A DNA stretch of 47,294 nt, taken from Loigolactobacillus zhaoyuanensis. Lineage in GTDB: Bacteria; Bacillota; Bacilli; Lactobacillales; Lactobacillaceae. This document shows, piece by piece, positions 16,872-24,801 of this stretch (positions within the stretch are counted from its first letter, which is position 1; each line of letters begins with the position of its first letter). The stretch is taken from assembly GCF_003946385.1 (NCBI RefSeq), contig NZ_RHOE01000015.1, forward strand, positions 1 through 47,294, read 5' to 3'. The position numbers and the translations under genes are program-made. Under the pieces are notes generated by a model. The model saw only the letters and a program-made list of their open reading frames with translations. It had not been told where the DNA came from and ran no database searches.

Positions 16872-17021
16872 AAATATTAGTCCTCCTAAATTGTATTACA
16901 ACGATTAGCGGATGATCTAAACGACAGTTAGCTTCTGAGTATCGCCTAATTTAATAAATCAGCTAGACAGGAGAAGTTGTCGGTTAAATCACGTTTAATA
17001 AGGTTGTACATTTACTGCTTT

Positions 17022-17030
17022 ATTCTACCA
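17022..17030 (-). promoter_or_regulatory. Extended -10 promoter of fba
   Basis: On the minus strand TGGTAGAAT gives an extended -10 hexamer about 150 nt upstream of the fba start, leaving a long untranslated leader. No good -35 is seen. Confidence 0.5.
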
Positions 17031-17058
17031 CATTTTTCAAAATAATGGGAATAATTTT

Positions 17059-17086
17059 TTCTGAAAAGTTAAGTGGTTTTTCAGAA
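17059..17086. promoter_or_regulatory. Inverted repeat upstream of the fba promoter
   Basis: TTCTGAAAA and TTTTCAGAA form perfect 9-bp arms around 10 nt, located 30-60 bp upstream of the fba -10. Candidate operator or activator site. The rest of the 326-bp gap 16872-17197 (fba leader and the 3' flank of the dehydrogenase gene) shows nothing else I can name. Confidence 0.4.
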
Positions 17087-17197
17087 TTATTTTGATAACG
17101 CTTCATTGCAATAGAAGGGCGTCGCTAGCATCGCCGGCACTAAGCGATAGGCGCTAAAAATGTAAAATAGTGAGCGCTATATAGCAACCCGATATTA

Positions 17198-18154
17198 TCA
17201 ATAACCGCGCTGAAGTTCGACTTGATTTTGCACTAATTGACCAGTAGCAAGAAATTCCTGTAAATTAGCGACAAAAATTTGATTAGCGGCGCCCATATAA
17301 CCGTCAAAAATTCCGGCAATGTGTGGCATCAGCAAAACATTTTCTTGGCGCCACAAAGGATGCTCAGCTGGTAGCGGTTCAGGTGCAACCACGTCTAATG
17401 CAGCAAAACCAAGTTGTTGCTGCTGCAACGCATTCAATAATGCATCGGTGTCAACTGAGAGGCCGCGGCCCACATTAACAAAAATGGGTTGCTGTTGCAA
17501 TTGTTTAAAGAAGTCAGCAGCAAAGAAATTCTCAGTCGTTTTAGTCAGTGGCATCACGTTAACGATCACATCCGCTTGTACTAAAGCTGTCGTTGCGGTA
17601 TCCATCGTATATGTTGCTGCAAAATGTGCTGCTGGGTGACCACTGCGATTAACGCCACTCGTTTTCATACCAATAGCTTCCGCCAATTCAGCGATTCGCT
17701 GACCAATATGCCCAGTCCCATAAACTAATAATTTTTTGCCCTTTAGCGTAGTTAATTGATGATGTTGTAATTTATGCCATTGCGCTTGTGCTTGTTGTGC
17801 TACGGATTGCTGTAACCCACGCACATGCATCAATAACATGCCGATAACTGATTCAGCAATCGACTCGGCGTGGATTCCACTGGTATTGGACAATAAAACG
17901 TGTTGCTGCTGTAACTGTGCTAACGGCAAGGCATCAACACCAGCCGAGATCGTTTGGATCCATTTCACTTGGTGCTGTGGTTGTGCTAATATTTTTTTAC
18001 CAACTTCGCCCCAACCATAAATAATATCGACCTGTGCTAATTCAGATGCAGTGGCTTGATCAGCCATGATTAATTTCACGTCGGCTGGTAAATCAGCACG
18101 TAATTGCTCCAAGGCACTATTTTGCTTCACTATAGCTAAAATTGTCGTCATCAT
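17198..18154 (-). CDS. D-2-hydroxyacid dehydrogenase, NAD-dependent
   Basis: 318-aa dehydrogenase of the D-isomer-specific 2-hydroxyacid family. Nucleotide-binding GTGHIG at residues 146-151; catalytic Arg230 (VNVGRG), Glu259 (APEPLP) and His278 (MPHIAG) all present. It reduces 2-keto acids to D-2-hydroxy acids, or oxidises them; sequence length and the LLVYGTGHIGQRIA core place it nearer the phosphoglycerate/glyoxylate-reductase-like members than classical LdhD, but the substrate is unknown. GGAGG lies 6 bases before the first ATG. Monocistronic. Confidence 0.88.
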   Translation of the reverse strand: MMTTILAIVKQNSALEQLRADLPADVKLIMADQATASELAQVDIIYGWGEVGKKILAQPQHQVKWIQTISAGVDALPLAQLQQQHVLLSNTSGIHAESIAESVIGMLLMHVRGLQQSVAQQAQAQWHKLQHHQLTTLKGKKLLVYGTGHIGQRIAELAEAIGMKTSGVNRSGHPAAHFAATYTMDTATTALVQADVIVNVMPLTKTTENFFAADFFKQLQQQPIFVNVGRGLSVDTDALLNALQQQQLGFAALDVVAPEPLPAEHPLWRQENVLLMPHIAGIFDGYMGAANQIFVANLQEFLATGQLVQNQVELQRGY

Positions 18155-18484
18155 TGAACACCTCCACTTTAATAAGCTAAGTATACCGCGATTGAATACG
18201 ATTTATCCGTTTAAAAGTTTCTTTACAGAGTCTTCAAATTTATATGTCGAAACCGTCATAATTTCTTCATACTTTCCCGGTATAGTTAACAACATAGACA
18301 AGCGAGCTGCTTTAGCCAATCAAATTTGATTCACTTTAGCGGTCGCGCCTGCCTATACCCAACAACCAGATAACCCTAATTTTTTCATTCTCCTCCAAAG
18401 TATGAAAAAAGAGTTTACGCCCTCCCAACGTAAACTCACCCCAACTCCTTTTTTTGCCACCGGTAACCCAGCCGGTGGCTTTTA
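18155..18484. other. 330-bp gap with hairpins, no convincing gene
   Basis: Between the dehydrogenase promoter and the 62-aa gene. It contains a 12-bp palindrome ATCAAATTTGAT (18319-18330), a minus-strand terminator (18405-18437) and a hairpin GCCACCGG/CCGGTGGC (18456-18479) followed on the plus strand by TTTTATTATTT. Short open frames here lack family resemblance. An 11-codon minus-strand frame at about 18386-18354 has a GGAGGAG site, but I do not call it. Confidence 0.5.
18405..18437 (-). terminator. Terminator after the 62-aa gene
   Basis: On the minus strand GAGTTTACG, loop, CGTAAACTC, then TTTTTT: a standard intrinsic terminator about 50 nt beyond the stop of the 62-aa gene. Confidence 0.8.
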
Positions 18485-18673
18485 TTATTTCTTGATCAAT
18501 GCGCCGATCACAATTGCACAAAACATTGCAGCGGCCGCCATATATAATACATAACGGCTCACTAGCGGTCCGCGCTGGCGATCATGGTGTACTAACAGAT
18601 AGATCCGATAAATAATCAGCCCCACCACTAACACTAAAGCTAAGTAAAATAAAACAACGAATAACGTGGTCAT
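18485..18673 (-). CDS. Small membrane protein, 62 aa
   Basis: Two hydrophobic segments (LFVVLFYLALVLVVGLIIY and VLYMAAAAMFCAIVIGAL) separated by a short basic loop (HHDRQRG). GAGGAG lies eight bases before the ATG and two hairpins lie beyond the stop, so a real gene is likely. No family recognised; stands alone next to tRNA-Asn. Confidence 0.65.
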   Translation of the reverse strand: MTTLFVVLFYLALVLVVGLIIYRIYLLVHHDRQRGPLVSRYVLYMAAAAMFCAIVIGALIKK

Positions 18674-18760
18674 CCTCAGTTCTCCTCTTCTATGTCGTTC
18701 AGCTAAATGCTATCTGCTTAAATACTAGTAACTTCATTTCGTCTATTATTACAGAAAAAC

Positions 18761-18793
18761 AAAAAAAGACCAGCAGCAATCGCCACTGATCTA
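18761..18793 (-). terminator. Terminator after tRNA-Asn
   Basis: On the minus strand GATCAGTGGC and GCTGCTGGTC pair with some G-U wobbles and are followed by seven Ts. Confidence 0.7.
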
Positions 18794-18798
18794 AAAAA

Positions 18799-18871
18799 CT
18801 CCGGCTGTCGGACTCGAACCAACGACATTCTGATTAACAGTCAGACGCTCTACCAACTGAGCTAAGCCGGA
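18799..18871 (-). tRNA. tRNA-Asn (anticodon GTT)
   Basis: A complete 73-nt cloverleaf on the minus strand: acceptor TCCGGCT/AGCCGGA with discriminator G, D arm GCTCAGTTGGTAGAGC, anticodon stem TCTGA/TCAGA with loop CTGTTAA (GTT, reading AAC/AAU), and T arm GTTGGTTCGAGTCCGAC. The 3' CCA is not encoded; T-rich sequence follows directly. A single isolated tRNA gene. Confidence 0.97.
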
Positions 18872-19155
18872 ATAACAAAAACTAGTATAGCTGGTAAAAC
18901 TTAGAATTCACCTGCAATTAGATTATATTTACGTAAGAAAAATAGCAACTCAAGCTACAAAAGCGACCCTTTAAATGTGCATTGCACAACCGCTTCCTAT
19001 GTGTTATAAGATATCACGATTAAGCTATTTTATGGTATAATTCGCGTAAGTTCTCATTTTCATGCTTTTTTTCTGAACACATTTTATTTTTCATAACTAA
19101 AACAAATATTACTTTGCTATATAGTAAAATCAGCTCTAATTTGGAGGATTAACTT

Positions 19156-19599
19156 ATGGATGCAACTGATCGTAAATTACTTAATCTCTTACAAAATAAT
19201 GCCCGAACTTCATTAAAGGATTTAGCAAAACAAGCTTTTATTTCGGCACCGACTGCCGCTACTCGCCTAAATCATTTAGAGCAGACTTTGCTCCATGGTT
19301 ATCAAGCCCAAATTGATTATAAAGCGTTAGGGTATGTAATAAAAGCTTACGTTAGTTTAGACTTACAGCCGACTCAGAAAAAACAGTTTTATCGTTTCGT
19401 CGACAGCATCCCTAACGTTTTAGAATGTGACTGTATCACTGGCCAATATTCAATGATCATGCAAGTTATCTATCGCTCAACTGAAGAGTTAGATGATTTC
19501 ATTAATCATCTACAAGAATTCGGTCGGACAACCACACAAATCGTTTTCTCCAATGTCGTTGCTACACGCGGGATGCAGCTTGAAGACGCGGAGAAATAG
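19156..19599 (+). CDS. Lrp/AsnC-family transcriptional regulator
   Basis: 147-aa regulator: N-terminal winged helix (DATDRKLLNLLQNNARTSLKDLAKQ, recognition helix SAPTAATRLNHLE) and a C-terminal RAM/AsnC ligand domain (about residues 60-140) with the GQYSMIMQV strand. Such proteins respond to an amino acid. A GGAGG site precedes the ATG. The MazG-like gene begins 3 bp after its stop. An extended -10 (TGGTATAAT) and a second TATAGTAAAAT lie in the AT-rich upstream spacer; TGTGCATTGCACA near 18977 is a palindrome of unknown role. Confidence 0.88.
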   Translation: MDATDRKLLNLLQNNARTSLKDLAKQAFISAPTAATRLNHLEQTLLHGYQAQIDYKALGYVIKAYVSLDLQPTQKKQFYRFVDSIPNVLECDCITGQYSMIMQVIYRSTEELDDFINHLQEFGRTTTQIVFSNVVATRGMQLEDAEK

Positions 19600-19602
19600 G
19601 CT

Positions 19603-19896
19603 ATGAATGAATTATGGTCGACCGTCAAACAATTATCACAAAAAGAGCCAAAAACATTAGAACAACAGGCAATCAAGTTAAGCGAAGAAGTTGGTGAAGC
19701 TGCTGAAGCGCTTCTGTCAATGGAAGGTGTTTCCGGTGACGGTTACAAACATCTAACTCGAGATGCTGCTAAAGAGGAATACGTCGATGTCCTACTGGTT
19801 ACCTTGGCGCTATTACAAAAGCTAGAAACAAGCGACGCCGAATTAACTTCGCTACTACAACAAAAATTAGCTAAATGGCAAGCTAAGCAAGATTAA
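19603..19896 (+). CDS. MazG-like nucleotide pyrophosphohydrolase
   Basis: 97-aa all-alpha NTP pyrophosphatase of the MazG-like group. Metal-binding residues are in SEEVGEAAEALL (Glu28-Glu29, Glu32) and KEEYVDVLLVTLALL (Glu60, Asp63). Probable role is hydrolysis of non-canonical or excess NTPs. Cotranscribed with the Lrp/AsnC regulator; its ribosome site GGAG lies inside that gene. Confidence 0.8.
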   Translation: MNELWSTVKQLSQKEPKTLEQQAIKLSEEVGEAAEALLSMEGVSGDGYKHLTRDAAKEEYVDVLLVTLALLQKLETSDAELTSLLQQKLAKWQAKQD

Positions 19897-19937
19897 CAAC
19901 GTTGTTGGTCGCGCTAATTTATGCTATGCTTTCCACT

Positions 19938-20178
19938 AATAAACGACCTTAATCGTGAAGTAGAGCCATGATTCAACTTGGCGTCCTTTGCCGTAGTTGA
20001 ATGGCCATCGCCCGAAACATCAAAGTTTATTGACGTTCTTAGTCAATAAACAACCCTAATTGTGAAGTAGAGCCATGGTTCAACTTGGCGTCCTTCGCCG
20101 TAGTTGAATGGTCATCGCTCGAAACATCAAAGTTTATTGACGTTCTTGGTCAATATATAACCTTAATTGTGAAGTAGA
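19938..20178 (+). repeat. Tandem 107-bp structured repeats in front of gatD
   Basis: Two full copies (period exactly 107 bp) and about 27 bases of a third, which merges into the gatD ribosome site. The two full copies differ at about eight positions, all transitions. Each contains two hairpins: GCC/GGC plus ATTCAACT/AGTTGAAT capped by GGCG/YGCC, and TTTATTGAC/GTCAATAAA. Stem differences convert Watson-Crick pairs to G-U or back, so pairing is kept in both copies. Looks like a structured RNA or duplicated leader element rather than protein-coding DNA. Confidence 0.75.
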
Positions 20179-20191
20179 AAGGACGAGTTAC

Positions 20192-20869
20192 ATGTCTGAA
20201 GTAATTAAAATTGCCTATCTTTATGAAGACTTAATGAATACTTATGGGGACAGCGGCGACGTCAAAATCCTTAGCTACCTATTAAAGCAGCAAGGCTATG
20301 AAACTCAGGTCGACGACGTTAGTCTTGATACGCCTGAATTTGATGCCCAGGATTATGATTTTCTCTTTTTTGGCGGCGGTCAAGATTTTGAACAAACAGT
20401 AGTCGCCAAGGATTTATTACGTCACGGGCAAACTATTGCCGACTATATTGAAGCTGGCAAACCGCTGTTAGCGATTTGTGGTGGTTATCAATTGCTCGGT
20501 GATTACTATAAAACCAGCGATGGAACAGTCATCAAAGGGTTAGGTATCCTACCACTGCATACCGTATTCAAAGCCGACGCGCGAATGATCGGCGATACAG
20601 AATTTGAAACTGAATGGGGCACCGTTAAAGCCTTTGAAAATCATAGCGGGCGCACTTATTTTGATGACGCCAGCAAATTAAAACCCCTTGGAAAAATAGT
20701 CACTGGCTATGGTAACAATCCAGAAGATGGCGTTGAAGGTATGCGCTACAAAGGTACAATTGGTAGCTATTCTCACGGCCCGCTATTAAAAAATGTTAAC
20801 TTGGCCAAAGCGCTAGTCAAGCAAATATTAGCCAATCATCAGACACGTTTAGCAGCCGATCCAGCTTAA
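20192..20869 (+). CDS. gatD: GatD-like lipid II glutamine amidotransferase subunit
   Basis: 225-aa class I glutamine amidotransferase of the CobB/CobQ-like type. Nucleophile Cys96 in AICGGYQLLG, catalytic His195 in YSHGPLL and the Arg131 of ADARMIGD correspond to Cys94, His189 and Arg128 of S. aureus GatD. With the Mur-ligase-like partner MurT it amidates the glutamate of lipid II to isoglutamine, at the membrane. In most Firmicutes murT is adjacent; here it is not, the upstream DNA being the tandem repeats and the next gene a zinc protease. Ribosome site AAAGGACGAG. Confidence 0.88.
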   Translation: MSEVIKIAYLYEDLMNTYGDSGDVKILSYLLKQQGYETQVDDVSLDTPEFDAQDYDFLFFGGGQDFEQTVVAKDLLRHGQTIADYIEAGKPLLAICGGYQLLGDYYKTSDGTVIKGLGILPLHTVFKADARMIGDTEFETEWGTVKAFENHSGRTYFDDASKLKPLGKIVTGYGNNPEDGVEGMRYKGTIGSYSHGPLLKNVNLAKALVKQILANHQTRLAADPA

Positions 20870-20949
20870 TCCGTCTTTAGACCGAGTACTTTTCACTACG
20901 ATTTTGACATAATGATCTCACTATCACTCTTGAAAGGTTGTGACCACCT

Positions 20950-21639
20950 ATGTTTTTTTGGGACCCTACCTATATCCTAGTTATCATCGGCTTATTGATT
21001 TCGATGGCCGCTTCAACATACGTTAATCGAACATTCCGGCGCTATGATACCGTCCGCAGTCGCAGTAGTATTACGGGCACTGACGCTGCTCGCTATATTC
21101 TGCAGCAATCTGGGATCACCGATGTTGCTGTACAAGAAATTGCTGGCGATCTCACCGATAATTATAATGGTCAAATGAAGATCCTTAGTCTATCGGCTTC
21201 AACGGCACAATCAACTTCGGTGGCTGCAATTGGCGTAGCTGCCCACGAATGTGGTCACGCAGTCCAAGACCAGCGTAACTATTTACCGATGCGCTTACGC
21301 ACAGCCATTGTACCTGTGGCTAACATTGGTTCCACCCTGTCATTTCCGTTGATTTTGATCGGTGTTCTCTTTGGGATGAATCAGACTTTGATCAACATTG
21401 GTATTGCTGCTTTTTCATTAGCTTTGTTGTTCCAAGTGGTGACCTTACCAGTTGAATTCAACGCTTCACGCCGAGCAATTAAAATCTTAGCGTCTGGCGG
21501 GCTACTGGCAGACGATGAGGTGCCCATGGTACGCCGAGTACTAGGTGCAGCCGCCCTAACTTATGTAGCGGCAGCCTTGGCCACTTTCCTACAGCTATTA
21601 CGTTTAATTATTTTATTCGGTAACAACAATCGCGATTGA
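20950..21639 (+). CDS. YugP-type membrane zinc metallopeptidase
   Basis: 229-aa protein of the neutral zinc metallopeptidase family typified by B. subtilis YugP. Zincin motif His99-Glu100-Cys-Gly-His103 (AAHECGHAVQ); membrane segments at the N terminus (YILVIIGLLISMAAS), around residues 115-165 and at the C terminus. The VEFNASRRAIKIL stretch supplies the third zinc ligand region. Separated from gatD by 80 bp and followed by its own terminator. Substrate unknown. Confidence 0.88.
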   Translation: MFFWDPTYILVIIGLLISMAASTYVNRTFRRYDTVRSRSSITGTDAARYILQQSGITDVAVQEIAGDLTDNYNGQMKILSLSASTAQSTSVAAIGVAAHECGHAVQDQRNYLPMRLRTAIVPVANIGSTLSFPLILIGVLFGMNQTLINIGIAAFSLALLFQVVTLPVEFNASRRAIKILASGGLLADDEVPMVRRVLGAAALTYVAAALATFLQLLRLIILFGNNNRD

Positions 21640-21653
21640 GCACACAGTAACTG

Positions 21654-21688
21654 AGCACCCTGCCAAAATTGGTTAGGGTGCTTTTTTT
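21654..21688 (+). terminator. Terminator after the YugP-like gene
   Basis: AGCACCCT pairs with AGGGTGCT, followed by seven Ts. Confidence 0.88.
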
Positions 21689-22106
21689 ATGCTAGATTTG
21701 GATTAGTGTGCAAGTTCGTCAACTTTATATCACTGTTCGTAAGTGATTTTAACAATTAATAATTCTAAACAAAAATTATTTTTCGTGCGCTTATCAGCAA
21801 AGATTAATCCAACCGCCAAAAACGCCTTCGGTCAAAAACAGATAATAATTTTGACCTAATTAGACTGACCAACAACTAATTAAGGGGTTTATTCGCTTTT
21901 ATGTCATAAAAATATTATTAATTTTATTTAGTTTTGACTGGAATTATTCCGATAAAGTGTTATTATTTTATATATAGTTTACAAATATTTTAGAATATTA
22001 TTAAAATACACTTGACGATAGTAAAAATTACTTAATCAGTTTAAGTGATTATATATATAGATTGGTTACCCGTTGATCTGATTATTTTTTGGAGGAAATG
22101 ATTATT
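21689..22106. other. AT-rich regulatory spacer before the Mga-like gene
   Basis: About 420 bp without a gene. It contains TTGACT at 21934-21939 followed by the palindrome GGAATTATTCC (21940-21950), a second TTGACG near 22013 and several TATATA stretches, all upstream of the Mga-like gene. I could not assign one promoter with certainty. Such long AT-rich leaders are common before virulence-type regulators. Confidence 0.45.
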
Positions 22107-23648
22107 ATGGATTTTGAACAAATGATGTTAAATGACCGTACTTACCAGTATTTCCGCATTTATAGCACCTTGATTTCAATGCCTGCCGGCGTTTATTCGA
22201 TCAATGATATTGCCCAACGCGTTGAGCTACCTTATCCTAAGGCTTATAAATTAACACAGGGGTTAGTTGATGAATTAGCCTTGATCGATCCTAAAGCAGC
22301 CGCATTGATCGCTGACAATGGTAGTTTAGATACTGCACAATTGACCGTTGATCTGAATACACTTCGCTACCACCTCATCTCCAACCAACTTCCTTATCAA
22401 GCTATTTATTATTTGGTAACTGAGGATGAACCTTCGATCGATGATTTTTGCAAGCGTTATGAAACCAGTCGGGCTACGGTTTTCCGTAAAATCAAGCCTT
22501 TAAACGATCAGTTGCATAATTTCGGCTTACATTTTACATTTAGTCGGATGAACATTGTTGGCGATGAACGGAAAACGATCCTATTCTTATTCTGTATTTT
22601 CCGTTTAGCAACTGAAGGTGTTATCTGGCCTTTTGCTGAACATTTACAAGACTTGGCGCTTAAGGTCCGTGACCAGTTTATGACGCGTTTACAAGTCCCT
22701 AGTGAATTCGAAAATTCAGATGTTTTCCCACTGATCCTTGCGTTAACAAGTTTACGGATGCATCAGGGCAATTATGTGGAAGACGATCCTTGTTACGATA
22801 TTTTGTTAGATGATAATGATAATTATGACGCGCGCCTACTCGATACTGAAGTGATCTCTGATCGGCATTATCCTGAACTGACTTCTGATCGCAAACAAGC
22901 AATTCTTCATTTTGGTTATCAATTACTTAATATTTTACCGATTTTCCGTAAAGAAGATGCTTATTTACAGACGACTTTAGATTACTTCTATAGCCGGAAC
23001 AATATCGTTCAACAATTTGCCACTGAGTTCTTGGATTATATGCAAGAAAATAGTTTCAAAATGTCCAAGCGTTTAGTACTAGATAAAATTCTGTTAGGTA
23101 ATGTCATTAATGTCGGTTTGACTAGTTATTTATTTGATGGTGTTGTCCCAACCTTATCTATTATTGCAAATTCCGAACGTAATATTTTAACTGGCGGTTA
23201 TGATTACGCAGATCTTTACCACGAAATTGGTGATTATATCGATCATTTACCAGAAAAATACGCCGATTTCCGTGGTGATCGTGAGCAAACGACTCAGGCT
23301 TTATATCACTTACTCTTGCCCATTTATTCTGAATATAAACAGGAATATCACATCCGTGTTGGTTTGATGATCCCTGGCGATAGCATGGTTTATCGTCGCT
23401 ATCTTGACCTTTATAGCGGCTTTAAATACATTGATATTGAGCCTTATGATGCTACCGATTTTGCTGACTACGATCTAATTTTCACTTCATCAATTTCTTT
23501 CTACCTTGATGCCAGCAACAGCACCGATGATCGCGTATTCTATTTCCACCAAGGCTCAGCCGAATCAGAGATTTCACCATTATTGCGCGCTCGTGAATTC
23601 TATCTGAAGAAATACCCAACCTTACCAAATATTAGCGCAATTTATTAA
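22107..23648 (+). CDS. Mga/AtxA-like transcriptional regulator
   Basis: 513-aa protein with the architecture of Mga-like regulators: two N-terminal helix-turn-helix domains (about residues 10-65, and 95-145 with DFCKRYETSRATVFRKIKPLN), PRD-like central helices (about 160-400) and a C-terminal EIIB-like region (about 400-500; RVGLMIPGDSMVYRRY). Start at ATG 22107, 11 bases after GGAGG; ATG 22098 sits only two bases from it. Such regulators answer phosphotransferase-system signals or CO2. No neighbouring PTS or surface-protein gene shows what it controls, and the preceding long AT-rich spacer suggests autoregulation. Confidence 0.78.
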   Translation: MDFEQMMLNDRTYQYFRIYSTLISMPAGVYSINDIAQRVELPYPKAYKLTQGLVDELALIDPKAAALIADNGSLDTAQLTVDLNTLRYHLISNQLPYQAIYYLVTEDEPSIDDFCKRYETSRATVFRKIKPLNDQLHNFGLHFTFSRMNIVGDERKTILFLFCIFRLATEGVIWPFAEHLQDLALKVRDQFMTRLQVPSEFENSDVFPLILALTSLRMHQGNYVEDDPCYDILLDDNDNYDARLLDTEVISDRHYPELTSDRKQAILHFGYQLLNILPIFRKEDAYLQTTLDYFYSRNNIVQQFATEFLDYMQENSFKMSKRLVLDKILLGNVINVGLTSYLFDGVVPTLSIIANSERNILTGGYDYADLYHEIGDYIDHLPEKYADFRGDREQTTQALYHLLLPIYSEYKQEYHIRVGLMIPGDSMVYRRYLDLYSGFKYIDIEPYDATDFADYDLIFTSSISFYLDASNSTDDRVFYFHQGSAESEISPLLRAREFYLKKYPTLPNISAIY

Positions 23649-23676
23649 TAAATCGTGCAACGTAAAGCTAAGGACA

Positions 23677-23715
23677 CAAAAAGCATTTGGAGTGAAAATT
23701 ACAAATGCTTTTTTG
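23677..23715. terminator. Bidirectional terminator
   Basis: AAGCATTTG and CAAATGCTT around a 12-nt loop, with an A-run before and a T-run after; it serves the convergent Mga-like and aldo/keto reductase genes. Confidence 0.88.
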
Positions 23716-23722
23716 CGTTCTA

Positions 23723-24643
23723 TTAGGGTAGATCATTACCTGCTGCCAGATAAACATCATACCATTCTTGATGGGTCAACTGAATATCGGCACCAGCGGC
23801 CATTTGGGCAATTCGTTCTTGATTCATGCTACCGATAATAACTTGCATTTTAGCGGGATGACGCAAAATCCATGCAACCGCAATACCATTTTTAGTGGCT
23901 TGATATTTATCAGCTAATTTTTGTAATTCAGCGTTCAATTCAGCAAACTTCGGATTATCGATGAAGACACCTTCAAAGAAACCATATTGGAAAGGACTCC
24001 AAGCTTGGATCGTCATATCGTGCAAGCGCGAGTATTCGAGAATGCCGCCATCATGATCAACGCTGCGCTGATCTGACATGTTGACGTGTAATCCAGCATC
24101 GACTGGGCCGGTATGCATGATGCCAAATTGCAACTGATTAACGATCAATTTTTGCTGAACACTGTGTTGGAGTAATTCGACCTGACTAGGGTTCATATTA
24201 CTGACCCCAAATTGGCGTACCTTCCCAGCATTTTGTAGCTCATTAAATACTCCAGCTACTTCCTCTGGTTCAAACAAGGTATCGGGACGATGTAACAATA
24301 ACGAATCAACATAGTCAACGCCTAATCGTTGTAAGCTACCATCAACGGCTTCAATCAAATGTTGTTTGGAGAAATCATACGCGTGGTCACGGATCCCAAC
24401 TTTAGTTTGGATCAGAATATCTTCACGCTTAATGTTAGATTGACTTAACGCACGACCAAAACGAGCTTCGCACTCACCTTTGCCGTACATATCCGCATTG
24501 TCAAAGAAATTAATTCCGTTATCAACGGCTGTTTCTAAAACTTTCTGGGCTGCCCCATCATCGGCTAAACCATTGATCCGCATGATACCAAGTGCGACTG
24601 CAGACGCGTTCAACCCGCTGTGACCAAGATCAACAAATTTCAT
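23723..24643 (-). CDS. Aldo/keto reductase
   Basis: 306-aa NADPH-dependent reductase of the YdhF-like AKR group. The catalytic tetrad is visible: Asp48 and Tyr53 (FFDNADMYGKGE), Lys81 (IQTKVG) and His118 (LLLHRPD). The C-terminal IIGSMNQERI segment belongs to the cofactor site. GGAGG lies seven bases before the ATG. Transcribed divergently from the glutamate-cysteine ligase gene; physiological substrate unknown. Confidence 0.9.
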   Translation of the reverse strand: MKFVDLGHSGLNASAVALGIMRINGLADDGAAQKVLETAVDNGINFFDNADMYGKGECEARFGRALSQSNIKREDILIQTKVGIRDHAYDFSKQHLIEAVDGSLQRLGVDYVDSLLLHRPDTLFEPEEVAGVFNELQNAGKVRQFGVSNMNPSQVELLQHSVQQKLIVNQLQFGIMHTGPVDAGLHVNMSDQRSVDHDGGILEYSRLHDMTIQAWSPFQYGFFEGVFIDNPKFAELNAELQKLADKYQATKNGIAVAWILRHPAKMQVIIGSMNQERIAQMAAGADIQLTHQEWYDVYLAAGNDLP

Positions 24644-24763
24644 TTCGTAACCTCCATCTATTTAATAACTTAATTCTAGCATTCCACCTGTATTAACGCA
24701 CTAAAAGTCGTTGCTGATCAGAAAAAAATTAGCATTTAAATACCACTTTTGCACAAAAATTTG

Positions 24764-24769
24764 TATAAT
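24764..24769 (+). promoter_or_regulatory. -10 element of the first gshA-like gene
   Basis: TATAAT located 32 bp before the chosen GTG start in an AT-rich spacer; no convincing -35. Confidence 0.45.
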
Positions 24770-24801
24770 ATATTAAATCTCAAAATAAAGTGGTGAGTAT
24801 T

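Noticed and set aside
18336-18521. 61-codon minus-strand frame overlapping the 62-aa gene
   Set aside because: It runs through two hairpins, one of them a terminator, and has no ribosome site or recognisable sequence.
19938-20178. CRISPR array
   Set aside because: Only two full copies with a 107-bp period, no short repeat-spacer alternation and no cas genes; it is a tandem duplication.
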